A stretch of DNA of 64,000 nt from Benthortus sp964440495. GTDB taxonomy: Archaea; Thermoproteota; Nitrososphaeria_A; Caldarchaeales; Wolframiiraptoraceae. The notes under the pieces are model-generated. The model was not told the DNA's origin, did not search any database, and saw nothing but the letters and a program-made list of their open reading frames with translations. A program made the translations under genes and the position numbers. Shown here one piece after another: positions 30,295 to 38,583 of the stretch (within the stretch, counting starts at the first letter, position 1; the number at the start of each line of letters is the position of its first letter). Location: positions 1 through 64,000 of the forward strand of contig CAYTSD010000001.1 in assembly GCA_964440495.1 (NCBI GenBank), in the 5' to 3' direction.

Positions 30295-32148
30295 ATGGAG
30301 AAAATAGTCCCAGACACAAGCATAATAATCAATGGGAAGCTCTCCCAGATGATTGAGAAGGGAGAGCTAGATGAATGCGAGATAATCTTACCCATAGCAG
30401 TGATAGATGAGCTTCAAGCCCAAGCCTCGAAAGGAAGAGAGATAGGATTCAAAGGACTTGAGGAACTCAAGAAGATAAGAACACTTGCCGAGGAAAGAGG
30501 ATTCGAGATAAGGTTTGTCGGAGAGAGGCCAAGCCTAGAGGACATCAAACTTGCTAGAAGCGGAAGAATAGATGCGCTGATAAGGGATGCTGCCAAAAGT
30601 GAGAACGCAACCCTCTACACATCCGACTATGTCCAAGCACTTGTCGCAGAAGCTGAGGGAGTTCCAGTCAAGTATGTTGAAGCCTATGAGAGAAAAGAGC
30701 GCATGAGCTTCGAGGAATACTTCACCCCCGACACCCTGAGCCTGCATCTAAAAGCGGGAGTCCCACCAATGGCTAAACGTGGAAGACCTGGAAGCTTCAA
30801 GCTGGTTAAGGTGAGAGAAGAACCATGCATGGAGGAGGAGATAAACGACGTGATCAGGGAGATAACTGAAACAGTGCGAGTAAGCGAGGAAGGAAGCATA
30901 GAGATTGTCAGAAGCCATGCGATGGTGGTCCAGCTTGGACAGTATAGGATAGCTATAGCGAAGCCCCCCTTCTCCGATGGACTCGAGGTCACGATAGTGC
31001 GGCCGATAGTCAAGCTAAGCATAGAAGACTATAGACTCTCGGACAAACTAATGGAGAGGCTGAGGACGAGAGCAGAGGGGATACTCATAGCGGGGCCACC
31101 TGGCTCGGGGAAGACAACCTTCGCAAGCAGCCTAGCCGAGTTCTACTCACGTCAAGGGAAAATAGTTAAGACTCTTGAATCCCCTAGAGACCTACAAGTC
31201 GGAGCCGAGATCACCCAATACGGTCCCCTTGAGGGAGACTTCGAGAAGACCGCAGAGGTCCTGCTCCTTGTTAGACCCGACTACACGGTCTTCGATGAGA
31301 TAAGGCGGGGGAGAGACTTCCAGATATTCTCCGACATGCGTTTAGCAGGAGTAGGAATGATAGGGGTAGTCCATGCAAGCGACCCAGTAGACGCGATACA
31401 GCGTTTCATAGGCAGAGTAGAACTCGGAATGATACCTCACATAATAGACACAGTAATATTCCTAAAAGATGGAGAGGTCAAGAAAGTCTATGAACTAAAC
31501 CTAGTTGTAAAGGTTCCAACGGGGATGACTTCAGCGGACTTAACGCGTCCAGTGATAGAGGTTAGAGACTTCGAGACGGAGAAACTAGAATACGAGATAT
31601 ACACGTATGGGGAGGAAAACGTGATAGTTCCAGTCGAGGAGGTCAAGGAGTATATGTCAGCCGTCCAGAAACTTGCGAGAGAACGGATACTTGAAAGGAT
31701 AAGGGCGTTTGACCCCCAGGCGGAGGTTGAGATTATCTCATCTAATAAGGCGATTGTACGTGTGGAGAAATCGGTGATTCCGAGGCTTCTTGGGAGAAAG
31801 GGAGAGACGATAGCCAGAGTCGAGAAAGAGCTCGGCATATCGATTGACGTTGAGCCTAGGGTTCCAGCTCTGGGAGAGGAGGTAGAGTACGGGGTCTCGG
31901 AGAGCGGGAAAGCAGTAGAGCTCCTAGTAAGCTCAAAGCTTAGGGGAGAAACCCTAAGCATCTACATCGATGGAGAATACCTCTTCTCGGCAACGGTAGG
32001 GAAAGGTGGAAAGATAAGGGTATCAAGGAGATCCGAGCAGGGGAGAAAGCTTCTAGCGGCTCTCAGCTCTGGAAGAGATGTCAGGGTTTTCAGAGAGGTG
32101 AGGGAAGCATCTGAACCAGCTGAAAGAAGGAGGAAGCGTGAAAAGTAA
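30295..32148 (+). CDS. PIN domain-ATPase-KH protein (COG1855 type)
   Basis: Archaeal multidomain protein of 617 residues. Residues 1-135 form a PIN nuclease-like domain (PDTSIIINGKL, later DALIRDAAKSENATLYTSD). The middle third is a PilT/VirB11-type ATPase with Walker A GPPGSGKTTFAS near 265, VFDEIRRGRDFQIF near 330 and GVVHASDPVDAI near 357. Residues about 495-530 form a KH-type RNA-binding domain with LLGRKGETIARVEKEL. The arrangement is conserved in archaea and suggests an RNA-acting ATPase; its function is not established. Confidence 0.9.
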   Translation: MEKIVPDTSIIINGKLSQMIEKGELDECEIILPIAVIDELQAQASKGREIGFKGLEELKKIRTLAEERGFEIRFVGERPSLEDIKLARSGRIDALIRDAAKSENATLYTSDYVQALVAEAEGVPVKYVEAYERKERMSFEEYFTPDTLSLHLKAGVPPMAKRGRPGSFKLVKVREEPCMEEEINDVIREITETVRVSEEGSIEIVRSHAMVVQLGQYRIAIAKPPFSDGLEVTIVRPIVKLSIEDYRLSDKLMERLRTRAEGILIAGPPGSGKTTFASSLAEFYSRQGKIVKTLESPRDLQVGAEITQYGPLEGDFEKTAEVLLLVRPDYTVFDEIRRGRDFQIFSDMRLAGVGMIGVVHASDPVDAIQRFIGRVELGMIPHIIDTVIFLKDGEVKKVYELNLVVKVPTGMTSADLTRPVIEVRDFETEKLEYEIYTYGEENVIVPVEEVKEYMSAVQKLARERILERIRAFDPQAEVEIISSNKAIVRVEKSVIPRLLGRKGETIARVEKELGISIDVEPRVPALGEEVEYGVSESGKAVELLVSSKLRGETLSIYIDGEYLFSATVGKGGKIRVSRRSEQGRKLLAALSSGRDVRVFREVREASEPAERRRKREK

Positions 32149-32268
32149 TTCAATTCAACTCAAACCCTATCCCAGCGACGTATGGGAAATGCTTAGGCAA
32201 ATATCTGAGTAGCTGTGTTTCAAAGCTTCGGCAAAGGGATTATATAGAGGATTTCCAGTTGAGGAGAT

Positions 32269-32694
32269 GTGCCGCGGTCGAGGAAGCGTAAGCCCTCTAA
32301 GAGGCGTGGGAAGGCTGAGACGCTGCTGGGGACCCTGACATCTGAGAGCTTCCAGAAAGCCGTGATAGTGGCGTTGGTCTTCGCTATACTTCTCCTGCTA
32401 AGCGGCGTCACCTATTCCTTTACTGCCAGAAACCCTGTCTCAATAGTCTTCCTCCCAGGCGGTGGCATAAGGGTCTTTCTCTGGAGCATGAGCGCCCAAA
32501 CCCATGCAGAGACAATGGTAATCCTACTCTATTACATGCTTGGAGCAGGTGGGCTGTGGCTATACGTGAATGCGGCTACAAAACCCTTCAATCCTAGAAG
32601 CACGAAATACATGCTCTTCTTCAGCTTTCTCTTACTCCTCCTCTCAGGTCTCGGGCTCTACAACGCCTACGTAGCCAAATATATCTCACCCTAG
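32269..32694 (+). CDS. small membrane protein with three or four helices, unknown function
   Basis: Protein of 141 residues starting at GTG 32269 with a very basic N terminus (PRSRKRKPSKRRGK), then membrane helices at about 30-50, 80-100 and 112-135. TTATATA lies about 28 bases upstream of the start and GAGGAG just before it. The layout (basic cytoplasmic tail, two luminal-type loops, paired C-terminal helices) recalls translocon-associated or oligosaccharyltransferase accessory proteins, but I have no motif to prove it. Its TAG interlocks with the RadB-like gene's stop. Confidence 0.5.
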   Translation: MPRSRKRKPSKRRGKAETLLGTLTSESFQKAVIVALVFAILLLLSGVTYSFTARNPVSIVFLPGGGIRVFLWSMSAQTHAETMVILLYYMLGAGGLWLYVNAATKPFNPRSTKYMLFFSFLLLLLSGLGLYNAYVAKYISP

Positions 32695-33356
32695 TCGAGG
32701 CATGGAGCAACCCCGCCGTCCACAATCTCAAACCTTATAGGCCCAACCTTCACAGGCTTCTCGACATATGCGTAGGAGCATCTTCTACTCATCGGCTTAG
32801 TAATTTTTATGATTGTGTCCGACCAGTAGGTTAGGATTCTCTGGGCCACGAGCCTTGCCTCCCCTGTATCTGGCAGTGTGTGAACCTGACCCACCACGAC
32901 CACCGCTAGCCTGTTCCTTGAAGCCGCCTCCTTCAAAGCAGCAATCTGGAAGGCAAGCCTCTTATAGACTCTAACATCCTTCCTCGCATCCCCTGTAAGC
33001 TCGATTCTATGTTGGTAGGTGAAGTCGTCGAAGATGATGAGTGGAAAGGAGGGGGGTTTATCGTGGAGACTTAGGATAATTTCCTCCTGCTGTAGAAAGT
33101 TTCCAATCACCGAGACGGAGACCCTTGAAGGGTCAGCCCCGTTTGCTTCAAGTACTTGGAGGAGACGCTGAGGATGAAGCCTTCCAGAGCAGTCAACATA
33201 GCCCGCCTGCCCAGCCTTTTTAGCAGCTAATGCGCAGACCTTCAAGGCCAGGCTCGTCTTCCCAGACTTCTCCTCCCCATAGATTAGGGTAACCTTCCCT
33301 CCCCGAATTCCTCCGCCGAGAGCCTCATCAAGCTCCGGGATCCCCGTCGAAAACAC
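32691..33356 (-). CDS. radB: RadB-like RecA-superfamily ATPase
   Basis: Protein of 221 residues, a RecA core without the N-terminal helix-hairpin-helix domain of RadA. It begins FSTGIPELDEALGGGIRGG, with Walker A GEEKSGKTS at about 27-35 and Walker B FPLIIFDDFTYQ near 105, then VVVVGQVHTL. This fits RadB, a recombination mediator paralogue of RadA. Family assignment rather than another RecA-fold paralogue is likely but not certain. Confidence 0.78.
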   Translation of the reverse strand: MFSTGIPELDEALGGGIRGGKVTLIYGEEKSGKTSLALKVCALAAKKAGQAGYVDCSGRLHPQRLLQVLEANGADPSRVSVSVIGNFLQQEEIILSLHDKPPSFPLIIFDDFTYQHRIELTGDARKDVRVYKRLAFQIAALKEAASRNRLAVVVVGQVHTLPDTGEARLVAQRILTYWSDTIIKITKPMSRRCSYAYVEKPVKVGPIRFEIVDGGVAPCLD

Positions 33357-33541
33357 TTCACCTACATAGACCCTTCATGAGGATAATAATTATTCCTTTT
33401 CCAGCTCCTGTTTAGACGTAGAATATTCAGTAGAAGAAGCATCGTTATGCCATCATCTCCTATGGCAACCGCCGACCAGAGATATCACGGATGCGGGGAA
33501 TATATCAGGTGAAGGCTGCCTTCATGTCTTTGTAAACTTCT

Positions 33542-34795
33542 TTAAGGCCATATTCCAAGCGTTGTTACTGCCTCAGCGACCCTTGAGACCGCGAGTAGTA
33601 ATGCGCCCTTCCTCATGCTTACACCATACTTTTTAGACTCTTCGAGAACGTCGTTGAACGACTTAACCATTCTTCTATCAAGTCTATCCAAGACTTCTTC
33701 TCTAGTCCATCTAACCTTCTGAACATTCTGAACCCATTCAAGATAGCTTACAGTTACTCCGCCTGCATTGGCCAGAATATCTGGGACAACTTTAACTCCC
33801 TTTTGCTCCAGAATCTCATCGGCCTCGGGTGTTGTAGGCCCATTTGCTCCTTCAACAATTACCTTAGCCTTCACATCGTCGGCGTTTTTCTCGGTTATCT
33901 GCCTCTCGATAGCTGCTGGGATGAGGAAGTCGACGCTGAGCGCTAAAAGCTCTTGGTTGGTTATGTTTTGAGCTCCCTCGAATCCGACAACGCTTCCAGT
34001 CTTCTTCTTATGCTCCATAACCTTCTCTGGGATAAGCCCATCATTCGACAGTATCCCACCCTTCGAGTCACTTACGGCAACTATCTTCGCACCCCATTCA
34101 TGGAGTATGCGGGCGGTATTGTATCCGACGTTTCCATAGCCTTGCACGGCGACAGTCGCATTCTTGAACGATATTCCATATCTCTTCGCTGCCTCTCTAA
34201 CGCATACAGCGACTCCGTATGCCGTTGCCTCCTCTCTACCTTCGCTTCCACCGAGATAGACAGGCTTGCCCGTGACAACCTCGGGGGTAGGCTGACCCCT
34301 AATCTGGCTATAGGTATCCATTATCCAAGCCATCGTCTGAGGGTCTGTATAGATGTCTGGAGCAGGGATGTCGGCTACCGGGCCTATTACGTCGTAGATT
34401 GCCGCGGTATATCTCCGGGTGAGTCTCTCAAGCTCTGTCTTAGACATCTCCTTGGGATTGCATCTAACCCCGCCTTTCGCGCCTCCATAGGGAAGGTCGA
34501 CGACGGCGGATTTCCAAGTCATCAGGATTGCGAGGGCTGTAACCTCATCAAGGTTAACGTGAGGATGATATCTTATACCGCCCTTGTATGGGCCACGTGC
34601 ATTATTGTGTTGAACCCTATAGCCTACGAATACTTTCACCGAGCCGTCATCCATCTTCACTGGGACAGAGACTATTAAAGCCCGCTTAGGAGTCCTCAGA
34701 AACTCTTTAACCCCCTCATCTATTCCAAGAGTATCCGCAACATCATCGAATTGTTTCAAAACAGAGTCCAGAAACTCACGGCCAGATAGCTCCAT
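33542..34795 (-). CDS. gdhA: glutamate dehydrogenase
   Basis: Hexameric-type enzyme of 417 residues that links 2-oxoglutarate plus ammonia to glutamate with NAD(P)H. GPYKGGIRYHPHVN near 66-79, the catalytic lysine in PYGGAKGGVRCNP near 100-112, APDIYTDPQTMAW near 145, and the dinucleotide-binding VQGYGNVGYNTARIL near 213 are visible. Cofactor choice (NAD or NADP) is not decided here. The 185 bases after its stop (33357-33541) contain no feature I can name. Confidence 0.95.
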   Translation of the reverse strand: MELSGREFLDSVLKQFDDVADTLGIDEGVKEFLRTPKRALIVSVPVKMDDGSVKVFVGYRVQHNNARGPYKGGIRYHPHVNLDEVTALAILMTWKSAVVDLPYGGAKGGVRCNPKEMSKTELERLTRRYTAAIYDVIGPVADIPAPDIYTDPQTMAWIMDTYSQIRGQPTPEVVTGKPVYLGGSEGREEATAYGVAVCVREAAKRYGISFKNATVAVQGYGNVGYNTARILHEWGAKIVAVSDSKGGILSNDGLIPEKVMEHKKKTGSVVGFEGAQNITNQELLALSVDFLIPAAIERQITEKNADDVKAKVIVEGANGPTTPEADEILEQKGVKVVPDILANAGGVTVSYLEWVQNVQKVRWTREEVLDRLDRRMVKSFNDVLEESKKYGVSMRKGALLLAVSRVAEAVTTLGIWP

Positions 34796-34828
34796 AAAAT
34801 CTCACATAAACATTTTTTTCTAAAGCGG

Positions 34829-34838
34829 TATTTATGTT
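34829..34838 (-). promoter_or_regulatory. TATA box of gdhA
   Basis: On the minus strand ATAAATACCG lies about 35-40 bases before the gdhA ATG, preceded by A/T-rich bases; leader of about 10 bases. Confidence 0.4.
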
Positions 34839-34956
34839 TGCAAATTTGAACCCTTGGCCAAAGTCTTGGGCTTCCAGCCTCAGATCGGGTGCATGATGCT
34901 ATTGAGAGGAGTCTTTCATAGGTTAAAGATTTATTATGGTTAAGAGAATTCATAGT

Positions 34957-35559
34957 ATGGAAATCTTTGAGGTTGGGGGTCACCGTTATCTTAAGGTTTC
35001 ATGGGGTAGGCTAGAGGAGCTCGTCGAGATGCTTGCTGAGAAGGTGTCGAAGGGTGATCGACCAGACCTTCTTATCGGGATACTGAGAGGTGGAATGACC
35101 GTTGCCCATCTCCTCTCAGACATTCTAGGGTATGATGAGATTTACCCTATTGGGTGTTCGAGCTATGTTGATGTTAGGGAGAAGAGGGAGCTACGTGTCT
35201 ATAGTCCGCTGGTGCTGAGAGACTTAAGCGGGAAACGCGTCCTCGTGGTGGATGATGTCGCCGACAGCGGTGGAACACTGAGAGAGATAGTTAGACGCGA
35301 GGTTATGCCTAAGAATCCCCTGGAGGTGAAGACCGCAACCCTCCACATAAAGCCTTGGAGCACATTCAAGCCAGACTACTATGTCGAGGTCACCGACGCA
35401 TGGATAGTATATCCATGGGAGAAGCATGAGATTATGCGGCAGCTTGGCCCCACATTCATCGAGCATCTAGGGGTTGAGAGAGGGGTTGAGGAGCTCGCGG
35501 AGCTCGTTGGAAAAGAGGCTAAGAAAGTTAGGAAAGTCGTATTGACAGCCAGAGAATAG
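34957..35559 (+). CDS. purine-type phosphoribosyltransferase
   Basis: Type I phosphoribosyltransferase of 200 residues. The PRPP loop VLVVDDVADSGGTLREIVRRE near residue 93 is diagnostic, and IGILRGGMTVAHLL near 42 forms the pyrophosphate loop. WIVYPWEKHE near 149 resembles xanthine/hypoxanthine-type enzymes that salvage free purine bases. ATG 34957 is chosen over ATG 34936 because TTTATTAT lies 24 bases before it, which would fall inside or on the start with the earlier codon. Relevant to the purine genes at 52-64 kb, but not linked to them. Confidence 0.82.
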   Translation: MEIFEVGGHRYLKVSWGRLEELVEMLAEKVSKGDRPDLLIGILRGGMTVAHLLSDILGYDEIYPIGCSSYVDVREKRELRVYSPLVLRDLSGKRVLVVDDVADSGGTLREIVRREVMPKNPLEVKTATLHIKPWSTFKPDYYVEVTDAWIVYPWEKHEIMRQLGPTFIEHLGVERGVEELAELVGKEAKKVRKVVLTARE

Positions 35560-35598
35560 AGTTATATTACCAGCTTTCTCAAACTCTGGTAAAGAGTC

Positions 35599-36915
35599 AT
35601 GAAGGTCTACGCGGAGGTCTATGGATGCGCAGCCAACATGGCTGACGGAGAGATAGCCATAGGACTGCTCAAAAGAAGTGGTCACACAATAGTTAAAGAC
35701 CCTGAGGAGGCGGATGCAATACTTCTAGTAACATGCACCGTTAAGAAGCCTACAAGCGATAGAATGCTTCACAGAATCCGTGTCCTGAGAAGGCTTGGTA
35801 AGAGGCTTATCGTGGCTGGATGCATGGCCTCGGGAGAGCCTGACAAAGTAAGGGAAGCGGCGCCGGAGGCGGTGCTACTACATCCCAGAGCAATAACCCA
35901 TGTAACCGAGGCTCTGGAAGGCCGCAGCATAATCTCCGAGGAGCCCGTCGTCAAGCTAGGCCTCCCGAGAGTTAGGAGAAATCCCATAGTCTCGATAATC
36001 CCGGTCTCAGAGGGATGTAGGTGGAGGAGATGCAGCTTCTGCATAGTGGCTAGAACACGTGGAAGCTTCACAAGCTACCCGCTTCAACTAATCCTGGAAG
36101 AAGCAAAACAGGCGCTGAAAGAGAATGTTAGGGAGATATGGCTCACAAGCCAAGACATGGGAAGCTATGGAATAGAGTCGGGGAGAAGCCTCCTACCCAG
36201 CCTCATAGAATCCGTCGCATCACTTAAAGGAGTATTCATGGTAAGAGTAGGGATGATGAACCCAATATATCTCAAACCAATATTGCGAGATCTCGCCCAA
36301 TCATATCTAAACCCAAAGGTCTTCAAATTCCTCCACCTCCCAGTTCAATCAGGTTCAGAGAAAGTTTTGAGAGATATGCGGAGAGGACACACGGTTAAGC
36401 TCTTCAAAGAAATAGTAAATTATATGCGCTCCAAGGTTCCAGGCCTAACGCTTTCAACAGATTTAATCGTAGGATACCCGACGGAAGATGAAGACGACTT
36501 CGAGGAAACCCTGAAACTTGTCGAAGAAATAAAGCCTGAAGCTGTCAATATATCGAAGTTCTATGCGAGGCCTGGTACTCCAGCCGAGAAGCTCAAGCCC
36601 CTAGATACCAAGTTAATAAAGAATAGAAGCCGCATACTCACAGAGCTGACTAGGAGGGTTGCCCTAGAGGCGAATGAGAGATGGATAGGCTGGAGTGGAA
36701 TAGCTTTAGTCGATGAGGTAGGTGGAAAAGGGGAGGCCATAGCGAGAAACCAGAGCTATAAACCCATAATCCTAAATGAAGACGGGGGAAAACTTCTTGG
36801 AAGATTCGTTGAAGTGGAGATTCTAGATGCTCACCCCTACTGCCTAATAGGGAGGTTGAAGAAAGTAGTTGAAGAACCGTTGACAATAGAGGCTCGGAGC
36901 CAGCTCCTCCTCTAA
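35599..36915 (+). CDS. MiaB-like tRNA methylthiotransferase (archaeal CDKAL1/MtaB type)
   Basis: Radical SAM enzyme of 438 residues that adds a methylthio group to t6A37 of tRNA. The N-terminal domain has its three cluster cysteines (Cys10 in VYGCAANMADGE, Cys46 in VTCTVKKPTSD, Cys75 in VAGCMASGE). The radical SAM part opens with PVSEGCRWRRCSFC: cysteines 140, 145 and 148, spaced CX4CX2C instead of the usual CX3CX2C. LHLPVQSGSEKVLRDMRRGHT and the C-terminal TRAM domain (about 365-430) agree with the family. The extra residue in the cluster loop is the oddity. Confidence 0.9.
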   Translation: MKVYAEVYGCAANMADGEIAIGLLKRSGHTIVKDPEEADAILLVTCTVKKPTSDRMLHRIRVLRRLGKRLIVAGCMASGEPDKVREAAPEAVLLHPRAITHVTEALEGRSIISEEPVVKLGLPRVRRNPIVSIIPVSEGCRWRRCSFCIVARTRGSFTSYPLQLILEEAKQALKENVREIWLTSQDMGSYGIESGRSLLPSLIESVASLKGVFMVRVGMMNPIYLKPILRDLAQSYLNPKVFKFLHLPVQSGSEKVLRDMRRGHTVKLFKEIVNYMRSKVPGLTLSTDLIVGYPTEDEDDFEETLKLVEEIKPEAVNISKFYARPGTPAEKLKPLDTKLIKNRSRILTELTRRVALEANERWIGWSGIALVDEVGGKGEAIARNQSYKPIILNEDGGKLLGRFVEVEILDAHPYCLIGRLKKVVEEPLTIEARSQLLL

Positions 36916-36919
36916 CTCA

Positions 36920-36938
36920 AAAATTTAAATATAAAGTT
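36920..36938 (+). promoter_or_regulatory. A/T-rich TATA region of the membrane/polyferredoxin operon
   Basis: Long A/T-rich run containing TTTAAATATAAAG about 60 bases before ATG 36994, followed by GAGGGG close to the start codon. Confidence 0.4.
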
Positions 36939-36993
36939 CCCCCCATCTCTAATCCGGCCTCCGCAAAATCTCAAGTATGAGAGATGAGAGGGG

Positions 36994-37836
36994 ATGGTGA
37001 AGTATCTGGATAGAATCTATGAGGAGGCAAGTAAAGAATTCGGCAAGCCCTATTACAGAAATTTACCCTTCATCGAGGCGTTGGCGATAATGATAATCGT
37101 CGGTAGAGGGATGGCGGAGAGTATAGAGATATTCCCATACTCGGTGAACAGGCTCCTAGTGTCTATGGCTAATCGGTGGGCTTACTCAACCGCTCCACTC
37201 ATCGACGAGATTTACAGGCGTCTAGGATACATATTCTCCCCCGACGTCGCCTTAATGCATAAACTTCCCTCAGAAAACCCTCTCTACCCCCTTCCCGTCT
37301 GGATGATCTCTCTATGGAGCTTCACAATATGCTACACCCTCACATACTGGCTACTCTTTACCTCGGTAACGTATCTTCTTGGAAGATTGATTGGAGGTAG
37401 AGGGTCTTTCATAAGACTGCTAACCTGGCTCGGGATCTCTCATATCGGTATGATTAACTGGTGGTTCTATGCGGGATGCGAGATGCTATACGAACTAGTA
37501 GAGCAGGAGATTTACCTCAACCCCATCCCACCCTACACACCCATAAAGACCAGAATTCCCACCCCTTGGGGAGCTCTCCCCACATTTCTCCCAGTCGAAG
37601 GATTCTGGGCTGGATACGGAATGGCCGTGGCATCCATGATCCTAACACTTGGACTAATCTACGGATTTACAAAAAGAGAACTAAAACTAACCCCATCTAA
37701 AACAATACTCACAATAATCCCATGGATACTCTTCCTATCCATAGTAGTCCTAGCTGGAAGCATGAACATAGACGAGATCACAGCCGCATTAGATAGATAT
37801 GTTAGAATCGGGAAAGCTTGGAGATGGTTCCCATGA
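36994..37836 (+). CDS. membrane protein, possibly Yip1-like
   Basis: Protein of 280 residues with about five membrane segments (ALAIMIIVGRG weak, then MISLWSFTICYTLTYWLLF, WLGISHIGMINWWFYAG, MAVASMILTLGLIYG, TILTIIPWILFLSIVVLAG). The stretch LLGRLIGGRGSFIRLLTWLG resembles the glycine-rich loop of Yip1-type proteins, but the match is weak. The last 4 bases overlap the start of the polyferredoxin-type gene (ATGA), so the two products may work together, perhaps as membrane partner and iron-sulfur carrier. Confidence 0.5.
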   Translation: MVKYLDRIYEEASKEFGKPYYRNLPFIEALAIMIIVGRGMAESIEIFPYSVNRLLVSMANRWAYSTAPLIDEIYRRLGYIFSPDVALMHKLPSENPLYPLPVWMISLWSFTICYTLTYWLLFTSVTYLLGRLIGGRGSFIRLLTWLGISHIGMINWWFYAGCEMLYELVEQEIYLNPIPPYTPIKTRIPTPWGALPTFLPVEGFWAGYGMAVASMILTLGLIYGFTKRELKLTPSKTILTIIPWILFLSIVVLAGSMNIDEITAALDRYVRIGKAWRWFP

Positions 37837-38537
37837 CTCAGAAAACTTTTCTCGAAACACCTAGGAAGCTTATGAGAGAGATTCCATGGGATCCCATCAG
37901 GAAGGTTTCCCTCTTCCTTTCTCTTTTAATATTTGTCGGCACAATCTCCTACACCGAGCTGCTTAGAGACCCTACTATTGAGTGGGGTTGGTGGTGGCTT
38001 TGGTTCGGTTTTTTCCTCACTCTACTTCCAATACTCATGGGGAGGGTTGCCTGCGGATGGTTCTGCCCCTACGCCGCGTTACACGACATATTCTTCACCA
38101 AGCTAAAGCATCCGAGGCTACAGTGGCCCAGTAAACTCAGGAACATACGCTTTCCACTGCTTTTCGCTCTACTCGGCGTGATAGCAACGGTTGAAATCTT
38201 CTGGGAATGGGACTTCTTCATATGGTATTGCCGGGTCTTCCTAGTCCTAGCAATTATCTGGGGCTTACTGTTCCCGCCGAGAGACTGGTGTAAGTATCTC
38301 TGCCCTCTCGGAGCATACGCCCAGCTATATGCGAGGGTCAGGGTTCTCGGAGTAAAGGTTGATCCTGAAAGCTGTAGGAAGTGTGGGCGATGCATATGCG
38401 GTGAGAAGTGCTTGATAGATGTTGACTGGGACAATGTTGTAAATAACACGGGGATAACTCCAGACTACTGCATCGTATGTCTCAACTGCGTGAACTCATG
38501 TCCATTTGGAGCGGTCTATGCTTGGAGGGTTCATTAG
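37833..38537 (+). CDS. NapH/NirI-type membrane iron-sulfur protein
   Basis: Protein of 234 residues with four or five membrane helices. It carries CGWFCPYAALHD near residue 78 and WCKYLCPLGAY near 154, the paired CxxxCP motifs of NapH/NosR/CcoG-type quinol or electron-transfer proteins, and a C-terminal ferredoxin domain with CRKCGRCICGEKC and CIVCLNCVNSCP (two 4Fe-4S clusters). It probably moves electrons between the membrane and a soluble or extracytoplasmic partner. ATG 37833 forms an ATGA overlap with the previous gene; ATG 37818 is a possible alternative. Confidence 0.83.
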   Translation: MTQKTFLETPRKLMREIPWDPIRKVSLFLSLLIFVGTISYTELLRDPTIEWGWWWLWFGFFLTLLPILMGRVACGWFCPYAALHDIFFTKLKHPRLQWPSKLRNIRFPLLFALLGVIATVEIFWEWDFFIWYCRVFLVLAIIWGLLFPPRDWCKYLCPLGAYAQLYARVRVLGVKVDPESCRKCGRCICGEKCLIDVDWDNVVNNTGITPDYCIVCLNCVNSCPFGAVYAWRVH

Positions 38538-38583
38538 CAAGGTTTTTAACAATGCTTTCCTCAATAATGTTCAGGGAATAATT

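Noticed and set aside
30295..32148. VapC-type toxin
   Set aside because: The PIN domain is part of a 617-residue PIN-ATPase-KH protein conserved in archaea and no antitoxin gene precedes it.
33485..33544. Downstream out-of-frame stretch after gdhA that could be a frameshifted C terminus
   Set aside because: The annotated GDH ends in a normal place (VAEAVTTLGIWP) with a stop and full family length; the short frame beyond it shows no similarity to GDH ends.
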